Source: Agarophyton chilense
Taxonomy: Eukaryota; Rhodophyta; Florideophyceae; Gracilariales; Gracilariaceae
Assembly: GCA_030374765.1 (NCBI GenBank)
Contig: JARGXX010000013.1
Span: 682,001-746,000, forward strand
Length of the DNA stretch: 64,000 nucleotides
Direction of reading: 5' to 3'
The position numbers and the translations under genes were made by a program. The notes under the pieces were generated by a model. That model was not told the origin of the DNA and did no database searches. It saw only the letters and a program-made list of their open reading frames with translations. Shown one piece after another: positions 63,779 through 64,000 of this stretch; positions within the stretch are counted from its first letter, which is position 1, and every line of letters begins with the position of its first letter.

Positions 63779-64000
63779 GGGCGAGCCCCGGGATTGTAGC
63801 AGAGCCCGGACGAGCGCCACGACCCTAACGTCGGAAACGACGCACCAACCACTTCACCCAACGGGTGGCGATAACAAAGCAGGGCAAGCCCTGAGATTGT
63901 ACCAGCGCTCAGACGAGAGCGTATGCTTGGCTATGCCGACTGGCGCCACAAAGTGGTAATCACTCACACCCAACGGGTGACGATAGCAAAGCAGGGCAAG
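63779..64000. repeat. Start of a tandem repeat (about 103-112 bp period) at the window edge
   Basis: CACCCAACGGGTGGCGATAA at 63,855 recurs at 63,967 with 2 changes in 34 bases. A neighbouring block (GGGATTGTAGCAGAGCCCGG near 63,790, and GAGATTGTACCAGCGCTCAG near 63,893) repeats about 103 bases on. The array runs off the window. Confidence 0.6.

Noticed and set aside
63102-63959. 285-codon plus ORF at the window end
   Set aside because: It lies in GC-rich repetitive sequence where stops are rare and overlaps the tandem array; composition is not protein-like.

Overview
The window is eukaryotic, repeat-dominated DNA of roughly balanced base composition. Genes are long, mostly intronless reading frames set among transposons. 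Nested chromoviral Gypsy elements, a tyrosine-recombinase (DIRS-type) retroelement, CACTA/Plavaka, PIF/Harbinger, piggyBac-like, Tc1/mariner and hAT remnants, together with few visible introns, suggest an alga, possibly a florideophyte red alga. The organism is inferred from the type of content, not from a marker gene.

Layout. 1-5060: two divergent genes flank a large cruciform-forming inverted repeat. The left (minus) gene has a ParB-like fold with a DGHHR motif and runs off the window. The right (plus) gene has a bacterial-type DNA methyltransferase (DPPY motif) followed, in the same frame, by a SET domain; it carries one frameshift and two stops. 5.3-11.9 kb: a Plavaka-like (En/Spm superfamily) transposon with a purine-rich accessory gene (+) converging on the transposase (-). 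11.9-13.2 kb: decayed minus-strand coding sequence. 14,128-15,422: a dead Tc1/mariner copy. 17.0-19.3 kb: a decayed DIRS-like element (RT, RNase H, tyrosine recombinase; minus strand).

19,332-48,952 is a Russian doll. Gypsy-A (LTRs 19,332-19,778 and 48,508-48,952) is split inside gag by Gypsy-B (LTRs 21,448-22,113 and 40,152-40,817; target duplication CCTGC). Gypsy-B is split inside its reverse transcriptase by a CACTA element (25,787-34,536; target duplication TAA). Removing each insert rejoins the interrupted frame exactly. Without inserts the two Gypsy elements are about 10.2 and 10.6 kb. Both have gag, protease, RT/RNase H, integrase, a chromodomain and, unusually, a 600-700 codon ORF on the opposite strand between pol and the 3' LTR.

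48.9-64 kb holds a basic hypothetical protein, a piggyBac-like pseudogene, a two-gene PIF/Harbinger element, a TENA/heme-oxygenase-like protein with a Cys/His tail, a secreted Cys-rich protein, a hAT C-terminal remnant and a GC-rich repeat at the edge. The genes that look intact or nearly so are the TENA-like and secreted proteins and the Harbinger MYB-like gene. Most others carry stops or frameshifts, many of the kind C-to-T decay produces. The most unusual content is the ParB / methyltransferase-SET pair with its cruciform and the conserved antisense ORFs of the chromoviruses.
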